Origin: a bacterium
GTDB taxonomy: Bacteria; Actinomycetota; Acidimicrobiia; Spongiisociales; ZC4RG35
Direction: 5' to 3'
NCBI GenBank assembly: GCA_028823995.1
Contig: JAPPFD010000033.1
Location: forward strand, 1 to 64,000
DNA: 64,000 nt
A program made the position numbers and the translations under genes. This document shows positions 63,392 to 64,000 of the stretch, piece after piece (positions within the stretch are counted from its first letter, which is position 1; every line of letters starts with the position of its first letter). The notes below the pieces were generated by a model, which ran no database searches, was not told the DNA's origin, and saw only the letters and a program-made list of their open reading frames with translations.

Positions 63392-64000
63392 CATGAACAG
63401 CATCACGCCGGATCATCTCCCGACCAGCATTCCCCCCTCCGACATCCGCCTCCCTGCCAAGGACTGGGAGAGGGTGCTGGATGCAGCTCGCAAGAGCCGA
63501 TCGCCCAACACCAAGGCCGCTTATCGGACGTACCTCTCCGCGTGGGCCAGCCACGCAGAGAAGCGAGGAGTGCCGGCGCGGCCTGCTCATCCCGCGGCGG
63601 TGGCCGAATGGTTGACCAGTCTGGCGGACGAGGGCAAGTCGATGAGCACAGTGCAAGTGGCTAGAGCCGCCATCGCCGCCGCTCACCGAGAAGCCGGCTT
63701 CGAGGACCCGACCGCCACCGAACTGGTGCGTCGGGTGCTGTCGGGTTTGGCACGGGAAGCTGCCAGACAGGGCCGTCGTCCGTCGCAGGTGAGGGGACTC
63801 ACCGGCGGGGACCTCCAGCGGATCGTGGCTCACTTCGACCCACCCGGAGGGGCTCCGCCCCGCCGGATCGTGCTCCGGGACCTGGCGCTTGTGCAGGTGA
63901 TGCGTGACGGGCTGCTGCGGCGGAGCGAAGCCGCCAACCTGATCTGGGGTGACATTGTCCGGATGGAGGACGGGTCGGGACGGTTGACCATCCGTCACAG
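63392..64000 (+). CDS. Tyrosine recombinase, copy 3 (cut by window end)
   Basis: The first 203 residues of a third member of this recombinase family. LPAKDWERVLDAARKSRSPNTKAAYRTYLSAWASHAEKRG and VAEWLTSLADEGKSMSTVQVARAAIAAAHREAGFEDPTATELVRRVLSGLAREAARQ align end to end with copies 1 and 2. The first catalytic Arg (LLRRSEAANL) is present; the window stops inside the TIRHS block before the Lys. It points away from S-layer gene 4, separated from it by the DUF433/DUF5615 pair. ATG with strong SD. Confidence 0.92.

Overview
The window is a high-GC bacterial chromosome segment. F420-type luciferase-like oxidoreductases, a DUF222/HNH endonuclease, a LigD-type polymerase domain and form I CO dehydrogenase together suggest an actinobacterium, perhaps near Acidimicrobiia. 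That placement is an inference from gene families; no rRNA or tRNA gene was found to test it.

Layout. 0-2 kb: an IS1182-like element whose transposase carries a frameshift near its start. 2-11 kb: a hypothetical protein, a crcB pair for fluoride export, nadE with a class IV aminotransferase, a lipoprotein, a DUF222-HNH protein, mgtE and greA. 11-17 kb: selD, which is itself a selenoprotein with an in-frame UGA and a downstream hairpin; metX behind a SAM-I riboswitch; a HisA-like/VOC fusion; and an endonuclease IV-like/LigD-polymerase fusion. 17-22.4 kb: six consecutive paralogous F420/flavin-type oxidoreductases. 22.4-31.4 kb: DUF454, a thioesterase, citrate synthase, then a sugar ABC operon (truncated binding protein, two permeases, Gfo/Idh dehydrogenase, double cupin, ROK kinase) and a decayed AbiE-type toxin-antitoxin remnant. 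31.5-35 kb: two tandem acetamidase/formamidase genes and a two-TM potassium channel with RCK domain. 35-40.6 kb (minus strand): an aerobic CO dehydrogenase operon coxM-coxS-coxL carrying the form I signature AYRCSFR, followed by an XdhC/YHS maturation protein and a sirtuin.

40.8 kb to the end is a different kind of region: four paralogous SLH-domain surface (S-layer-like) protein genes, three closely related tyrosine recombinases that all point away from their nearest S-layer gene, a 2034-residue SLH-anchored subtilase whose pro-domain is encoded by a separate overlapping gene, and three unrelated toxin-antitoxin-like pairs (HicAB, MNT/HEPN, DUF433/DUF5615). All four S-layer genes start inside the same 16-bp palindrome, have no visible Shine-Dalgarno sequence, and end in near-identical GC-rich terminator hairpins. 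Homology upstream stops at the palindrome. A duplicated stub of the subtilase 3' end shows that the region has recombined. The best candidate for an undescribed system here is a recombinase-associated, multi-copy S-layer locus in which surface coding sequences may be exchanged or switched; that function is inferred, not shown.
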